64,000 nt of DNA from JAFECT01 sp964432415 (GTDB lineage: Bacteria > Pseudomonadota > Alphaproteobacteria > Caulobacterales > Caulobacteraceae), in assembly GCA_964432415.1 (NCBI GenBank), contig CAYSNW010000001.1, positions 124,001-188,000 on the forward strand. Direction: 5' to 3'. The notes under the pieces were generated by a model. The model ran no database searches. It was given only the letters and a program-made list of their open reading frames with translations, and was not told the origin of the DNA. The position numbers and the translations under genes were made by a program. Positions 1 through 8,248 of this stretch are shown piece after piece; within the stretch, counting starts at the first letter, position 1, and each line of letters starts with the position of its first letter.

Positions 1-634
1 CGTCTACGGCCTGACCAAGGGCCAGTTCTCCGCCACTTCCGACAAGGGCTCGAAGTCCAAGAAGGGCGTGTTGAACAACGACAGCCCCATCGACATGGTC
101 TCCCTCGCCCTGCAGCTGGGCGCTACCTACGTCGGCCGCTCCTTCTCCGGCGACAAGGCCCAGCTGGTGCCCCTGATCAAGGGCGCGCTGGCGCACAAAG
201 GCCCGGCCTTCATCGATTGCATCAGCCCCTGCGTCGCCTTCAACAACCATCCTGGCTCGACCAAGAGCTTCGACTATGTGCGCGAGCACAACGAGGCGGT
301 GAACCGGCTGGACGTGATGATGCCGCGCAGCCCCATCCACGCAACCTATGCGCCGGGCGAGGTGATCGAGGTGGTCCAGCACGACGGCTCGACCCTGACC
401 CTGCGCAAGGTCGCCGCCGACTACGATCCGCGCGACCGCATCGCCGCCATGGCCTACCTCCAGGAGCGCGCCGCCGCCGGCGAGATCGTCACCGGCCTGC
501 TGCACGTAGACCCGGAGTCTGAGGACATGCACGACTACCTCGGCACCACCGCCGTGCCGCTCAACCGGCTGGGCGACGCGAAGCTGGTTCCGGGGGCGGC
601 GGCGCTGGCGAAGATCAACGACGGGCTGCGGTAG
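1..634 (+). CDS. 2-oxoacid:ferredoxin oxidoreductase, beta subunit (3' part)
   Basis: The gene is cut by the left edge; about 210 C-terminal residues are readable from base 2. The family (KorB/PorB type, thiamine-diphosphate beta subunit) oxidatively decarboxylates 2-oxoglutarate or a related 2-oxoacid to acyl-CoA with ferredoxin as acceptor, together with an alpha/gamma subunit expected just to the left. The opening YGLTKGQFSATSDKG stretch is a family signature following the ThDP-binding region, and FIDCISPCVAFNN is the conserved block after it. The family is usually about 340 residues, so roughly 130 residues are missing. Substrate (2-oxoglutarate versus pyruvate) is not decided by the sequence seen. 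The stop overlaps the 3' end of the opposite-strand membrane gene by 20 bp. Confidence 0.88.
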   Translation, partial: VYGLTKGQFSATSDKGSKSKKGVLNNDSPIDMVSLALQLGATYVGRSFSGDKAQLVPLIKGALAHKGPAFIDCISPCVAFNNHPGSTKSFDYVREHNEAVNRLDVMMPRSPIHATYAPGEVIEVVQHDGSTLTLRKVAADYDPRDRIAAMAYLQERAAAGEIVTGLLHVDPESEDMHDYLGTTAVPLNRLGDAKLVPGAAALAKINDGLR

Positions 635-1301
635 TCGCCTCCACCCGCGCCTTCAGCAGCCACCCCGTGATCATCCCGAAGATGAAATTCGACACCCCCA
701 CCTCGACCGCGTGATAGCCGCGGATGTCGGCGGGCATGTAGGGGTTGTCGGCGACCAGCAGGGCGACGCCGCCAACCAGGGCGAATCCGAAGCCCAGCAT
801 CAGTTCGGGATGGCGGGGGCGGAACCTGAGCAGTAGCCCCGCCGCCACTGCGTAAAGCAGGGCGCGCCCGACCTGCAGGCCCAGCACCAGGCCGATGCCC
901 GGCATGACCTTGTCGGCGTAGAAGTGGCGCACGAACGGATAGACCAGCATGCCCGCGCCGAAATAGAGGGCCTCATACGCGACGATGACCCCGAGCAGAC
1001 GCAAGGGCGTCGCCCGCACCGAGGCGGAGGGCGGCGTCGCCCCACCCAACCGCCCACCGATCACCACCGCAACGGCAGCCAGGATCGCGAAGGTCGGGAG
1101 ACCCACACCAATCGCGGTCAGCGCCAGGTCCAGGCTCACGACGCGAAAGACCACCGCCTCAATCAGTGGGCTGAGCGAGCCTACGATCCAGGCGAAGCCG
1201 AACAGCGACAGCCACAGCCGCCAGCCCCGCGCGGGTGACGCGAAAGCGGCGGCGGTCAGGGCGATCAGGTGCAGGGCCAGGCCCGCGAGCATTCCGGTCA
1301 T
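615..1301 (-). CDS. Polytopic membrane protein, TetR-linked
   Basis: A 228-residue protein made almost entirely of hydrophobic segments (about six or seven predicted membrane spans) with a short polar linker near residues 85-95 and a basic C-terminus. I do not recognise a family. It starts 10 bp downstream of the TetR gene stop on the same strand, so the two probably form one operon and the protein may be the effector (transport or membrane modification) controlled by the repressor. Its 3' end overlaps the convergent oxidoreductase gene. Function unknown. Confidence 0.7.
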   Translation of the reverse strand: MTGMLAGLALHLIALTAAAFASPARGWRLWLSLFGFAWIVGSLSPLIEAVVFRVVSLDLALTAIGVGLPTFAILAAVAVVIGGRLGGATPPSASVRATPLRLLGVIVAYEALYFGAGMLVYPFVRHFYADKVMPGIGLVLGLQVGRALLYAVAAGLLLRFRPRHPELMLGFGFALVGGVALLVADNPYMPADIRGYHAVEVGVSNFIFGMITGWLLKARVEATTAARR

Positions 1302-1311
1302 GATCTCGATC

Positions 1312-1932
1312 TCAAGGGTTGGGGCCAGCGGGGTTCAGCCCCTCGGCGAACAGGTCGGCGTTCAAATTCAACGCACGGCGCGTGGTGGCCCAGGGTGGAC
1401 CCTCGATGGCCGCCAGCGCGCTGATCCCCAGATTCAGGGTCTTGAAGGCCAGAACCAGGTCTTCGGTGGGGATGCCGGTGGTGATCCGACCCCGTGCTTT
1501 CAGGCCGTCGAACAGGCCCGCGAAGCCCTGGTCCATCGCCGCCTGGAAATCGCCCAGGCCAGCGATGAGCGTCGCGTCGCCCGCGAACAGCCGGGCCAGG
1601 AATGCGCGCACGAAGGGATGGTGACTGCGCTTGGCCTCGATCAGGCGCCAACTCGCCTCGGCCAGGACTTCGCCTACGGGCGCGTCGCTCCCGGCCAGGG
1701 CCGGCAGGCCGGCCAGCACCGGACCGTCCAGCGCCGCCAGGAATCCCGCGACGATATCCTCCTTGGCGCGGAAGTAGTTGTAGAGCGTGCCCTTGCCGAT
1801 CTCGGCGGCGGCGGCGATCTCGTCCACCGTGACCGCGGCGATACCGCGCTGGACGAACAGGGCCACGGCCTCGGCCACAATCCGGTCCCGGGTGGCCGTC
1901 TTCTTGCGTTCGCGAAGAGTGACTGTAGTCAT
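1312..1932 (-). CDS. TetR/AcrR family transcriptional regulator
   Basis: A 206-residue protein with the N-terminal TetR helix-turn-helix at about residues 10-55 (RDRIVAEAVALF, then TVDEIAAAAEIGKGTLYNYF, a typical recognition-helix block), followed by an all-helical ligand-binding region of normal length. TetR proteins are usually repressors released by a small ligand. It is the first gene of a two-gene unit with the downstream membrane protein. Two near-identical 14-bp inverted repeats sit at and just before its start codon, which suggests autorepression. The ATG start at 1932 lies inside one of them. The ligand is unknown. Confidence 0.85.
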   Translation of the reverse strand: MTTVTLRERKKTATRDRIVAEAVALFVQRGIAAVTVDEIAAAAEIGKGTLYNYFRAKEDIVAGFLAALDGPVLAGLPALAGSDAPVGEVLAEASWRLIEAKRSHHPFVRAFLARLFAGDATLIAGLGDFQAAMDQGFAGLFDGLKARGRITTGIPTEDLVLAFKTLNLGISALAAIEGPPWATTRRALNLNADLFAEGLNPAGPNP

Positions 1933-1948
1933 AAATGACTATGGTCAT
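1919..1948 (-). promoter_or_regulatory. Twin palindromic operator candidate for the TetR regulator
   Basis: Two palindromes lie 2 bp apart: GTGACTGTAGTCAT (1919-1932) and ATGACTATGGTCAT (1935-1948), each with 5-bp arms around a 4-bp centre; the second is perfect, the first has one mismatch. The first contains the TetR start codon. Tandem copies at the promoter-proximal end of a tetR gene are the usual arrangement for an autoregulated repressor. Binding is inferred, not shown. Confidence 0.55.
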
Positions 1949-2067
1949 AATTATTGCGCCGAGTCTATCTTCGATTCACCGGTCTCGGCGGAGGGCCGAG
2001 CCAGGCAGGTCCCTTCCTCGGAAGAGTGATCGCGCGGGCCTCAAGGATTTCTGCTTGCATTTCTCTA

Positions 2068-2087
2068 ATTTCTGTCGTAACAGAAAT
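2068..2087. promoter_or_regulatory. Inverted repeat upstream of the GbsR-type regulator (box 1)
   Basis: ATTTCTGTCGTAACAGAAAT has perfect 7-bp arms around a 6-bp centre and ends 20 bp before the start of the regulator at 2108, in an AT-richer stretch. A related 20-bp sequence occurs at 2684-2703, at the head of the next genes. It is a candidate binding site for the regulator between them. Confidence 0.55.
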
Positions 2088-2107
2088 CCATTCGAAGGCG
2101 GCCCGCC

Positions 2108-2632
2108 ATGCACCTGACACCCGTCATGCAGAAATACGTCCTCCACTGGGGGGAGATGGGCACGCGCTGGGGCATGAACCGCTCGGTCGCCCAGATCCAC
2201 GCCCTGCTCTATCTGGCCGAACGGCCGCTGAACGCCGAGGAGATTACCGAGACCCTGGGCGTGGCCCGCTCCAACGTCTCCAACAGCCTGAAAGAGCTGC
2301 TGGGCTGGGAGCTGGTCAAGCTGGTGCACGTGCCCGGCGACCGCCGCGACCACTTCGAGGCGCGGCAGGATCCCTGGGACATGCTGATGACCATCGTCGA
2401 GGGCCGTAAGCGCCGCGAGATCGACCCGACGCTTGAAGTGCTGCGCGCCTGCGCCGCCGAGGCCTCGGCCGACAAGACCACGCCCGCCGCCGTCACCGCC
2501 CGCATCGCGGCCATGTCCAGCTTCCTGGAGCAGACCAGCGCCTGGTACGCCCAGATGAAGAACGTGCCGCGTCCCGTCCTGCTCAAGCTCATGAGTCTGG
2601 GCGCCAGGATCACCAGCTTCGTCAGCCGCTAG
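2108..2632 (+). CDS. GbsR/MarR-type winged-helix transcriptional regulator
   Basis: A 174-residue protein resembling the COG1510 (GbsR) branch of MarR-like regulators. The opening (VLHWGEMGTRWGMNRSVAQIHALLYL) is followed by a winged helix: LNAEEITETLGVARSNVSNSLKEL is the recognition-helix region at about residues 39-62, and LVKLVHVPGDRRDHF forms the wing. The C-terminal half is helical. Members often control neighbouring genes. Here the gene is followed 23 bp later by the DUF4166/epimerase operon, and matching inverted repeats lie in front of both units, so it probably regulates itself and that operon. The inducer is unknown. Confidence 0.8.
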   Translation: MHLTPVMQKYVLHWGEMGTRWGMNRSVAQIHALLYLAERPLNAEEITETLGVARSNVSNSLKELLGWELVKLVHVPGDRRDHFEARQDPWDMLMTIVEGRKRREIDPTLEVLRACAAEASADKTTPAAVTARIAAMSSFLEQTSAWYAQMKNVPRPVLLKLMSLGARITSFVSR

Positions 2633-2655
2633 AGGAACCCAGGGGAGAGGGATCG

Positions 2656-3348
2656 ATGACCGTCGCGCTCAGTGACTTCTTCCATTTCAGAACAAACGGA
2701 AATCTGTCACCTGTGAGCGACAGCCGCATCGGCCGCCCGCGCGCGGTCGATTTCCGCGCCTTGCTGGGCCGGCCCCAGTGGTTCGCCCTGCCCGAGGCGG
2801 TGCGCTGGCGCTTCGACGCCGAAAGCCATGAGGAGACACGCCTCTACCCCGGGACCATGCAGGTGCGCGCCTCGCTCGCCGGGCGGCTGATCGCGCAGCT
2901 CTGCCGCCTGATCGGCACGCCCCTGGCGCCCTTCACCGGTGAGGAAGTGCCGGTACAGGTCCGCGTCTATGGCGACCACTCAGGCGCCATGGTCTGGGAC
3001 CGCACCTATCACTTCGCCCGCCGGGCGCCGGTGATGGTCACCTCCCGGAAGATCGCCGACAGCTCTGGGCGGCTGATGGAGGTGGTGCGTGGCGGGCTCG
3101 GCATGACGCTCGAGGTCACGGTCGAGGACCACGCCCTGCATTTCCGCTCGACCGGATACTTCCTCGAGCTCGCGGACCTGCGCCTGCCCATTCCCGGCCT
3201 CATCACGCCCGGGCGCGCCCACGTGGTCCACCAGGACCTGGGCGAACACCGCTTCCGCTTCACGCTGGAGTTCCACCATCCCTGGCTGGGGGAGACCTTT
3301 TTCCAGACCGGGGTGTTCCGCGATCCGCTCGAAAGGCGCGCGTCATGA
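2656..3348 (+). CDS. DUF4166 domain protein
   Basis: A 230-residue protein matching the DUF4166 pattern: a compact region from about residue 25 to the end with LYPGTMQVRASLAGRL, GDHSGAMVWDRTYHF and a C-terminal FHHPWLGETFFQTGVF block. Biochemical function is not known. DUF4166 genes often sit beside, or are fused to, SDR epimerase or saccharopine-dehydrogenase-like genes, as here. The ATG at 2656 has a strong upstream AGGGGAGAGG, but the first 19 codons overlap the operator-like box 2 and look unrelated to the domain. An in-frame GTG at 2713 is the alternative start. It overlaps the next gene by 4 bp (ATGA), indicating translational coupling. Confidence 0.8.
   Translation: MTVALSDFFHFRTNGNLSPVSDSRIGRPRAVDFRALLGRPQWFALPEAVRWRFDAESHEETRLYPGTMQVRASLAGRLIAQLCRLIGTPLAPFTGEEVPVQVRVYGDHSGAMVWDRTYHFARRAPVMVTSRKIADSSGRLMEVVRGGLGMTLEVTVEDHALHFRSTGYFLELADLRLPIPGLITPGRAHVVHQDLGEHRFRFTLEFHHPWLGETFFQTGVFRDPLERRAS
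2684..2703. promoter_or_regulatory. Inverted repeat at the head of the DUF4166 operon (box 2)
   Basis: ATTTCAGAACAAACGGAAAT matches box 1 (2068-2087) at 14 of 20 positions, keeping both outer ATTTC/GAAAT arms and the AAC core. It lies inside the first codons if translation starts at 2656, or just before the GTG at 2713. It is a plausible second site for the GbsR-type regulator. Confidence 0.45.
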
Positions 3349-4838
3349 CCCTCGTCCTCACCCTGTTGATCCTCCAGGGCCTGCTCGGCGCCGCCGACAC
3401 CCTGATCCACCACGAGCTGGGGGCGGCCCTGCCCGACCGGCCCGGAGCCCGGCGCGAACTGGCGCTCCATGCGCTCCGCGAAGCCATCTATGCGGTGATC
3501 TTCCTGACCCTGCCGTGGCTGGACTGGCAGGGCGCCCTGGCCGCGGCCCTGCTGGCGCTGCTGCTGATCGAGCTGGTCATCACCCTGACCGACTTCATCG
3601 AGGAGGACCGCACCCGGCGACTTGCCGCCAGCGAGCGGGTGCTGCACACGATCATGGCCATCGGCTTCGGGGTGCTGCTGATGGCGCTCGCCCCGGTGCT
3701 GCTGGCCTGGAGCGAGCGGCCGACGGGCTTCGCCCCCGAAGGCCACGGCCTGCTGTCCTGGGCCGCCAGCGCGATCGGCCTCGGCGTCCTGGCCTGGGCT
3801 ATCCGCGACAGCCTGGCCTGCCTGGGCTTCACCCCGCCGACGCCCCGGCCGGGCGTGCGCCCCTCGGGCCTGACGGTGCTGGTCACCGGCGCCACCGGCT
3901 TCATCGGCCGCGCCCTGGTCGAGCGCCTGAACGCGCGCGGCGACCGGGTGATCGTGCTGGTGCGGGACCTGCTGGCCGGGCGGTCCCAGTTCGGCGACCG
4001 GGCCCTGGTGGTCGACACCCTGGACCTGATCGGCTCGGAGGCCCGCCTCGACGCGGTGGTCAACCTGGCCGGCGCCCCGGTGATCGCCGGCCCGTGGACG
4101 AAGGGGCGCCGGCGCGTGCTGCTCGGCAGCCGGCTCGCCGTCACCGGCGCGGTGCTCGGTCTGATCGAGCGGCTGCAGCACAAGCCCGCCGTGCTGGTCA
4201 GCGCTTCGGCCACCGGCTTCTACGGCGACCGGGGCCAGGATGAATTGGACGAAGTCTCGGCGCCGCGCCCCGGCTTCATGTCCGAGCTCTGCCGCCGCTG
4301 GGAGGAAGAGGCCTGGCTGGCGGAGGCCTGGGGCGTGCGCGTCTGCCGTCTGCGGCTCGGGATGGTGTTCGCATCAGGCGGCGGACCGCTGCCGATGCTG
4401 AGCCTGCCGGTGCGCTTCGGGCTCGGGGCGGTGCTGGGGAGCGGACGGCAGTGGGCGCCGTGGATCCATCTTCAGGACAGCCTCGACCTGATCGAGCGGG
4501 CCCTGGACGATCCGCGCTACGAAGGTCCGATCAACGCCGTGGCGCCCGAGGCGGTGACCCACGAGGCTATGACGAAGGCGATCGCCGGGACCCTGCGCCG
4601 GCCCCTGTTCCTGCGGGTCCCGGCCGCGCCGATGCGCCTGGCGCTCGGCGAGATGTCCGACCTTTTCCTGGCGAGCCAGAAGGTAGCGCCGGCGCGGGCG
4701 CAGGCGCTGGGGTTCGAGTTCCGCTACCCGACGCTCGGGGAGGCGCTGAACGAGGCGCTGGGGGACGGCAAGCGCCGCCCGGCTGCGGTGAACGGCCCTG
4801 TTCCCGAACACCGGGGGGCCCTAACCTCCGCCGCATGA
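3345..4838 (+). CDS. Membrane domain fused to TIGR01777-type SDR epimerase
   Basis: A 497-residue two-part protein. Residues 1 to about 165 are hydrophobic with some five membrane spans. From about residue 175 to the end it is an atypical SDR of the TIGR01777 (YfcH-like) family: VTGATGFIGRAL is the NAD(P)-binding GxxGxxG motif, VNLAGAPV follows, SASATGFYGDRG is a family hallmark, and WIHLQD and NAVAPEAVT are conserved later blocks. The catalytic domain should face the cytoplasm. Substrate is unknown for the family. It overlaps its upstream and downstream neighbours by 4 bp each, so all three genes are probably one operon. The fusion suggests a membrane-associated substrate such as a lipid or isoprenoid; that is inference. 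Confidence 0.82.
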   Translation: MTLVLTLLILQGLLGAADTLIHHELGAALPDRPGARRELALHALREAIYAVIFLTLPWLDWQGALAAALLALLLIELVITLTDFIEEDRTRRLAASERVLHTIMAIGFGVLLMALAPVLLAWSERPTGFAPEGHGLLSWAASAIGLGVLAWAIRDSLACLGFTPPTPRPGVRPSGLTVLVTGATGFIGRALVERLNARGDRVIVLVRDLLAGRSQFGDRALVVDTLDLIGSEARLDAVVNLAGAPVIAGPWTKGRRRVLLGSRLAVTGAVLGLIERLQHKPAVLVSASATGFYGDRGQDELDEVSAPRPGFMSELCRRWEEEAWLAEAWGVRVCRLRLGMVFASGGGPLPMLSLPVRFGLGAVLGSGRQWAPWIHLQDSLDLIERALDDPRYEGPINAVAPEAVTHEAMTKAIAGTLRRPLFLRVPAAPMRLALGEMSDLFLASQKVAPARAQALGFEFRYPTLGEALNEALGDGKRRPAAVNGPVPEHRGALTSAA

Positions 4839-5272
4839 GCCCGATTCCGCCCGACCTCGCCGCCGTCATCGACGGCATGTACGCCATGATCTCGGGGCCG
4901 AAGGGGCCCCGCGACTGGGCGCGCCAGCCAGACTATTTCCACCCCGAGGCGCGCCAGATGCGCACGGGCCTGGACGCCGAAGGCAAGCCCTGGATCCGGA
5001 TCATGGGGCTGGACGACTATCGCAACGACACGGCGGCCTTCTTCGCCGAGAACGACTTCTTCGAGGTCGAGACCGCGCGCAAGGCGGACGTCTTCGGCGC
5101 CATGGCCCACGTCTGGAGCGTCTACGAAGCCCGCCGCTCGATGGACGACGCCGAGCCGGAACGGCGGGGGATCAACTCCATCCAGCTCTACAAGGGCGAG
5201 GACGGACGCTGGAAGATCATCTCGATGATCTGGGACAACGAGCGGCCGGGGCTGAACGTGCCGCCGCTCTGA
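4835..5272 (+). CDS. NTF2/SnoaL-like protein
   Basis: A 145-residue protein; the ATG at 4835 overlaps the upstream stop (ATGA), which decides the start against longer readings in the same frame. Composition and order (helical start, FHPEARQM, FFEVETARKADVFGAMAHVWSVYEAR, and a closing SIQLYKGEDGRWKIISMIWDNE strand pair) are those of the SnoaL/NTF2 cone fold. In this fold the last strands carry the typical 'G-RWKI' turn. Such proteins are small enzymes or ligand binders and function cannot be assigned. It is the last gene of the DUF4166 operon. Confidence 0.75.
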   Translation: MSPIPPDLAAVIDGMYAMISGPKGPRDWARQPDYFHPEARQMRTGLDAEGKPWIRIMGLDDYRNDTAAFFAENDFFEVETARKADVFGAMAHVWSVYEARRSMDDAEPERRGINSIQLYKGEDGRWKIISMIWDNERPGLNVPPL

Positions 5273-5315
5273 TTTCGATCATCCGGACGGGGCGCGGGAA
5301 CCGTCCCCTCACTCT

Positions 5316-5467
5316 GTCCGTCATCCTCGGAGCGAAGGCCGCAAAGCGGCCGTAGACCCGAGGACCCAACAGTTCCCACGTCAACGCTGCGATTCTGGCG
5401 CCCAGCTTCACCCACGACTCGCTGTTGGGGCCTCGGGTTCCGCTGCGCGGCCCCGAGGATGACGGAC
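5316..5467. repeat. Palindromic intergenic repeat element (152 bp)
   Basis: The ends are perfect 15-bp inverted copies (GTCCGTCATCCTCGG and its complement). Inside are further self-complementary segments: a CCCGAGGACCCAACAG region answers CTGTTGGGGCCTCGGG, and GGCCGC...GCGGCC forms a short hairpin. It lies between convergent genes. It codes for nothing convincing and looks like a dispersed REP/MITE-like unit. Confidence 0.65.
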
Positions 5468-5491
5468 ATAGTTAGGGGCTGGGAGGAACCT

Positions 5492-7318
5492 CTACTTCGC
5501 GCCCTTGACCACCCGCCCCCTGGCGCCGGCCCAGTCGAGGTAGGTCTCTCCCCCCGCCGTCTGGGTCTGCATCTCGGTGATGAAGCCGCCCGCGCCCCTT
5601 GAGGAGCGCAGCAGCCGCCGCTCCACCTTCGGCAGGGCCGCCGTTCCGGCCATGGCCTCGCCCATCATCCGGCCCTTCAGCCTTCCCTTGGGATGCAGGT
5701 CCAGATGCAGGATGCGGGCGAGTGTCGGCGCCCAGTCGGCGTTGGACACCGGCGCCGGATCGACGAAGCGTCTGCGGAAATCCGGCCCGACCGCGGCCAT
5801 GAAGTTGCGGGTGTTGGCCCGGCTGAGGCCGCCGTGGTTGCCCTGGCCCTGCTGCAGGGGCGTGTCGGAAATCTCCGCGGCGCAGATCTCCGGGTTGGGG
5901 CATCCCGTGCCATGGCTGCGGAAGCCCAGCACCATGGTCGGCGCCGGGGTCACGGCTGAGCCCTTCAGTCCCAGGGCCGACAGGGTCAGGGCCCCGGGCA
6001 CGCGCCCCAGGCGGTCGTCGGCGAAGATCGAGGCGGCGTAGTCCTGCCGCGCGAAGGCGTTCGCGATCCTCGGCGCCAGGGCCTTCGCCTTGGCCGGGTC
6101 GATCCACAAGAGCTCCACCCCACCCTGAGCGGTGGCGATGATGTCGGGATGGGCCGGGTCGGCGCCCAGCAGGGTGTGGGAGGGGCGGGGATGGTCGCTG
6201 CGGAAGTCTACTGCCTTGCCCTTGGCGTCCCACAGCGGCAGGCCCAGGGCCTCGGCCATGTCCATCATGGCAAAGGCCGGGGGCAGGAAGCCGGGGGGAA
6301 CGTCGGCGAAGCGGCGCCCGGCGGCCGGGCTGGTCGTGCTCTCCTTCGAAACGGTGGAAAAGCCATGGTCGGCGGTGACCACGATGTCGGTGCTCCGCTC
6401 CAGCCCCAGCGTCTTCAGGGCCGAGCGGATGCGTCCCAGGTCATCGTCGGCGTTGCGGATTCCGGCGAGAGATGTCGGGCCGTTGATGCCGGGCACGAGC
6501 CTGTTCAGGCTGTCGCCGTTGTCGTGCTGGCTGCCGTCCGGATCGCGCGACCAGACCACCATCACGAACGGCTTGTCGGCCGTCTTGAACCGCGGCAGCA
6601 GCACCCGGGTCACCACCGCCAGAAACCAGTCCTGCTGGTCGGTGTTCGCGGTGGTCGTGCCCGGGTGCTGGAAATCACCGATCTGGGCGTTGGCGGTGCG
6701 CGCCACGGCGGTCGTGGGCAGGCCGGCGGCTTCGATGGCCGCAGCGATCTCCGGCGCCAGCGGGATGCCGGTCGGCTTGCCCGTGTCGTCATCGATCACG
6801 ATGGTCCCGCGGCCGTCGCGCTGGGTCACGTCCTGGAGGGCGATGGGGCCGAGCTTGCCGACCGCGGCGGTCTGGAAGCCGGCGTCCCGCGCCGCGGCGA
6901 GCAGGGTGGTCTCGTTCAGATAGTTGCCGCCGTAGCGCGCATTGAGCTCGCCCTGGACCGGATCGACCTCCAGGTCGGCCACCCGCGATCCGGCGGAGGC
7001 CGCCAGGCCCGGGTCGCCAGGCCAGACCACATTGGCGAAGTCGCCGGTGTCCCCCAGCCGGTGCCCGGTGGCGATGGCCGAGGCGTTGGCGGTGGTCTGG
7101 GTCGGCATCAGCGAATGGCTGTTGGCGAAGTCCACGCCCTCCGCCTTCAGCCGCGCCATGTTCGGTGCGTTCTGCGGTGTCACCATGCCGTAGCGCAGAC
7201 CGTCGGCGACGAAGATGATGACGTTGTGCGGCCGGGCCGCAGGCCTCGCCCACACGGCGCCGGCGACGAGGACGGCGCCGAGCACGGCGAGGGCGGTCAG
7301 GCGGCGGCGCAGAGACAT
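5492..7318 (-). CDS. Secreted alkaline-phosphatase-superfamily phosphodiesterase
   Basis: A 608-residue protein using the ATG at 7318, which places a signal peptide (MSLRRRLTALAVLGAVLVAG, cleaved near AWA/ARP) at the N-terminus; a reading from 7384 adds 22 unrelated residues. Superfamily metal and nucleophile motifs are visible: IIFVADGLRYG (first Asp), SLMPTQTTANASAIATGH with the nucleophilic Thr, WSRDPDGSQHDNGDS (Asp/His ligands) and VVTADHGFS (Asp-His pair), with a later GNHGG. This matches metal-dependent phosphodiesterases/nucleotide pyrophosphatases acting in the periplasm. It is longer than the minimal family because of inserts between these motifs. The substrate is not predictable. 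It is divergent from the next gene. Confidence 0.83.
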   Translation of the reverse strand: MSLRRRLTALAVLGAVLVAGAVWARPAARPHNVIIFVADGLRYGMVTPQNAPNMARLKAEGVDFANSHSLMPTQTTANASAIATGHRLGDTGDFANVVWPGDPGLAASAGSRVADLEVDPVQGELNARYGGNYLNETTLLAAARDAGFQTAAVGKLGPIALQDVTQRDGRGTIVIDDDTGKPTGIPLAPEIAAAIEAAGLPTTAVARTANAQIGDFQHPGTTTANTDQQDWFLAVVTRVLLPRFKTADKPFVMVVWSRDPDGSQHDNGDSLNRLVPGINGPTSLAGIRNADDDLGRIRSALKTLGLERSTDIVVTADHGFSTVSKESTTSPAAGRRFADVPPGFLPPAFAMMDMAEALGLPLWDAKGKAVDFRSDHPRPSHTLLGADPAHPDIIATAQGGVELLWIDPAKAKALAPRIANAFARQDYAASIFADDRLGRVPGALTLSALGLKGSAVTPAPTMVLGFRSHGTGCPNPEICAAEISDTPLQQGQGNHGGLSRANTRNFMAAVGPDFRRRFVDPAPVSNADWAPTLARILHLDLHPKGRLKGRMMGEAMAGTAALPKVERRLLRSSRGAGGFITEMQTQTAGGETYLDWAGARGRVVKGAK

Positions 7319-7508
7319 GGCGATTCCGGATGGCGGCGAGGGGCCTTGATAGACAATCGCCACGCTCCGTGACGAGCCCATCACGACGGAAATGTTTGGC
7401 CAGGCAACCTTGTCCTGCGCCGAAAGGTGGTCGTGGCGCCGACCCCTCCGCCTTCACGACCCCGTGAACGGTGAAGCCGGCGCGGTCCCGCCTGCGAACC
7501 TGCCCCCC

Positions 7509-8201
7509 ATGACGACGACCCGCACCCTCCTCGCCGCCCTGATCGCCCTGGCGGCCGCCGCGCCCTCGGCCCTGGCCGCCGACGCCGCCCATCCGGCGGT
7601 GGTGGAGCTGTTCACCAGCCAGGGCTGCTCCTCCTGTCCGCCCGCCAACGCCAATGTGGCCGCCCTGGCCGGACGTCCCGACGTCCTGGCTCTGTCCTTC
7701 GGGGTCACCTACTGGGATCAGCTCGGCTGGAAGGACACCTTCGCCCGGCCTGAATTCACCGAGCGCCAGTACGCCTACGCCCGCGCGCTGGGCCGTGGCG
7801 CCGGCACGCCCGAAGTGGTGGTCGACGGCCGCTCGGCGGTCGTGGGTTTCGTTCGCGCCGAACTGGAAGCCCTGATCCGCCGCTCGGACCTGAGCCACGG
7901 TCCCGCCCTGCGCCTGAGCGCCGGCGAGGTTATCGTCGGCGCCGCTCAAGCGCCCGCCCGCGCCGCCGACGTCTGGCTGGTCCGCTACGATCCGCGCACC
8001 GTCCAGGTCCCGGTCCAGCGCGGCGAGAACGGCGGCCGCACCCTTCCGCACCACAATGTCGTGCGTCAGCTGATCCGTCTCGGCCGCTGGAGCGGCGCGG
8101 CCCAGAGCTACCGCCTCCCGGCGCCGGTTTCGGGGCTCTCCACGGCCGTCCTCGTCCAGACCACCGGCCTCGGACCCATCCTCGCCGCCGCCCGCGGCTG
8201 A
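7509..8201 (+). CDS. DUF1223 secreted thioredoxin-like protein
   Basis: A 230-residue protein from the ATG at 7509, which begins a clean signal peptide (cleavage near ALA-ADA, residue 23). DUF1223 is recognised by VELFTSQGCSSCPPAN (CxxC at Cys40/Cys43, thioredoxin-like position), WDQLGWKDTFA and RQYAYA. The family is periplasmic and of unknown role; the CxxC suggests a redox or metal-binding function. It lies 47 bp upstream of a periplasmic MsrA on the same strand, which fits an envelope redox-maintenance pair, though co-transcription is not proven. Confidence 0.82.
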   Translation: MTTTRTLLAALIALAAAAPSALAADAAHPAVVELFTSQGCSSCPPANANVAALAGRPDVLALSFGVTYWDQLGWKDTFARPEFTERQYAYARALGRGAGTPEVVVDGRSAVVGFVRAELEALIRRSDLSHGPALRLSAGEVIVGAAQAPARAADVWLVRYDPRTVQVPVQRGENGGRTLPHHNVVRQLIRLGRWSGAAQSYRLPAPVSGLSTAVLVQTTGLGPILAAARG

Positions 8202-8248
8202 CCCGTTCCCATTTCCCTGCTAGACCCTTCGCGTCAGGAGCCCGCCTC

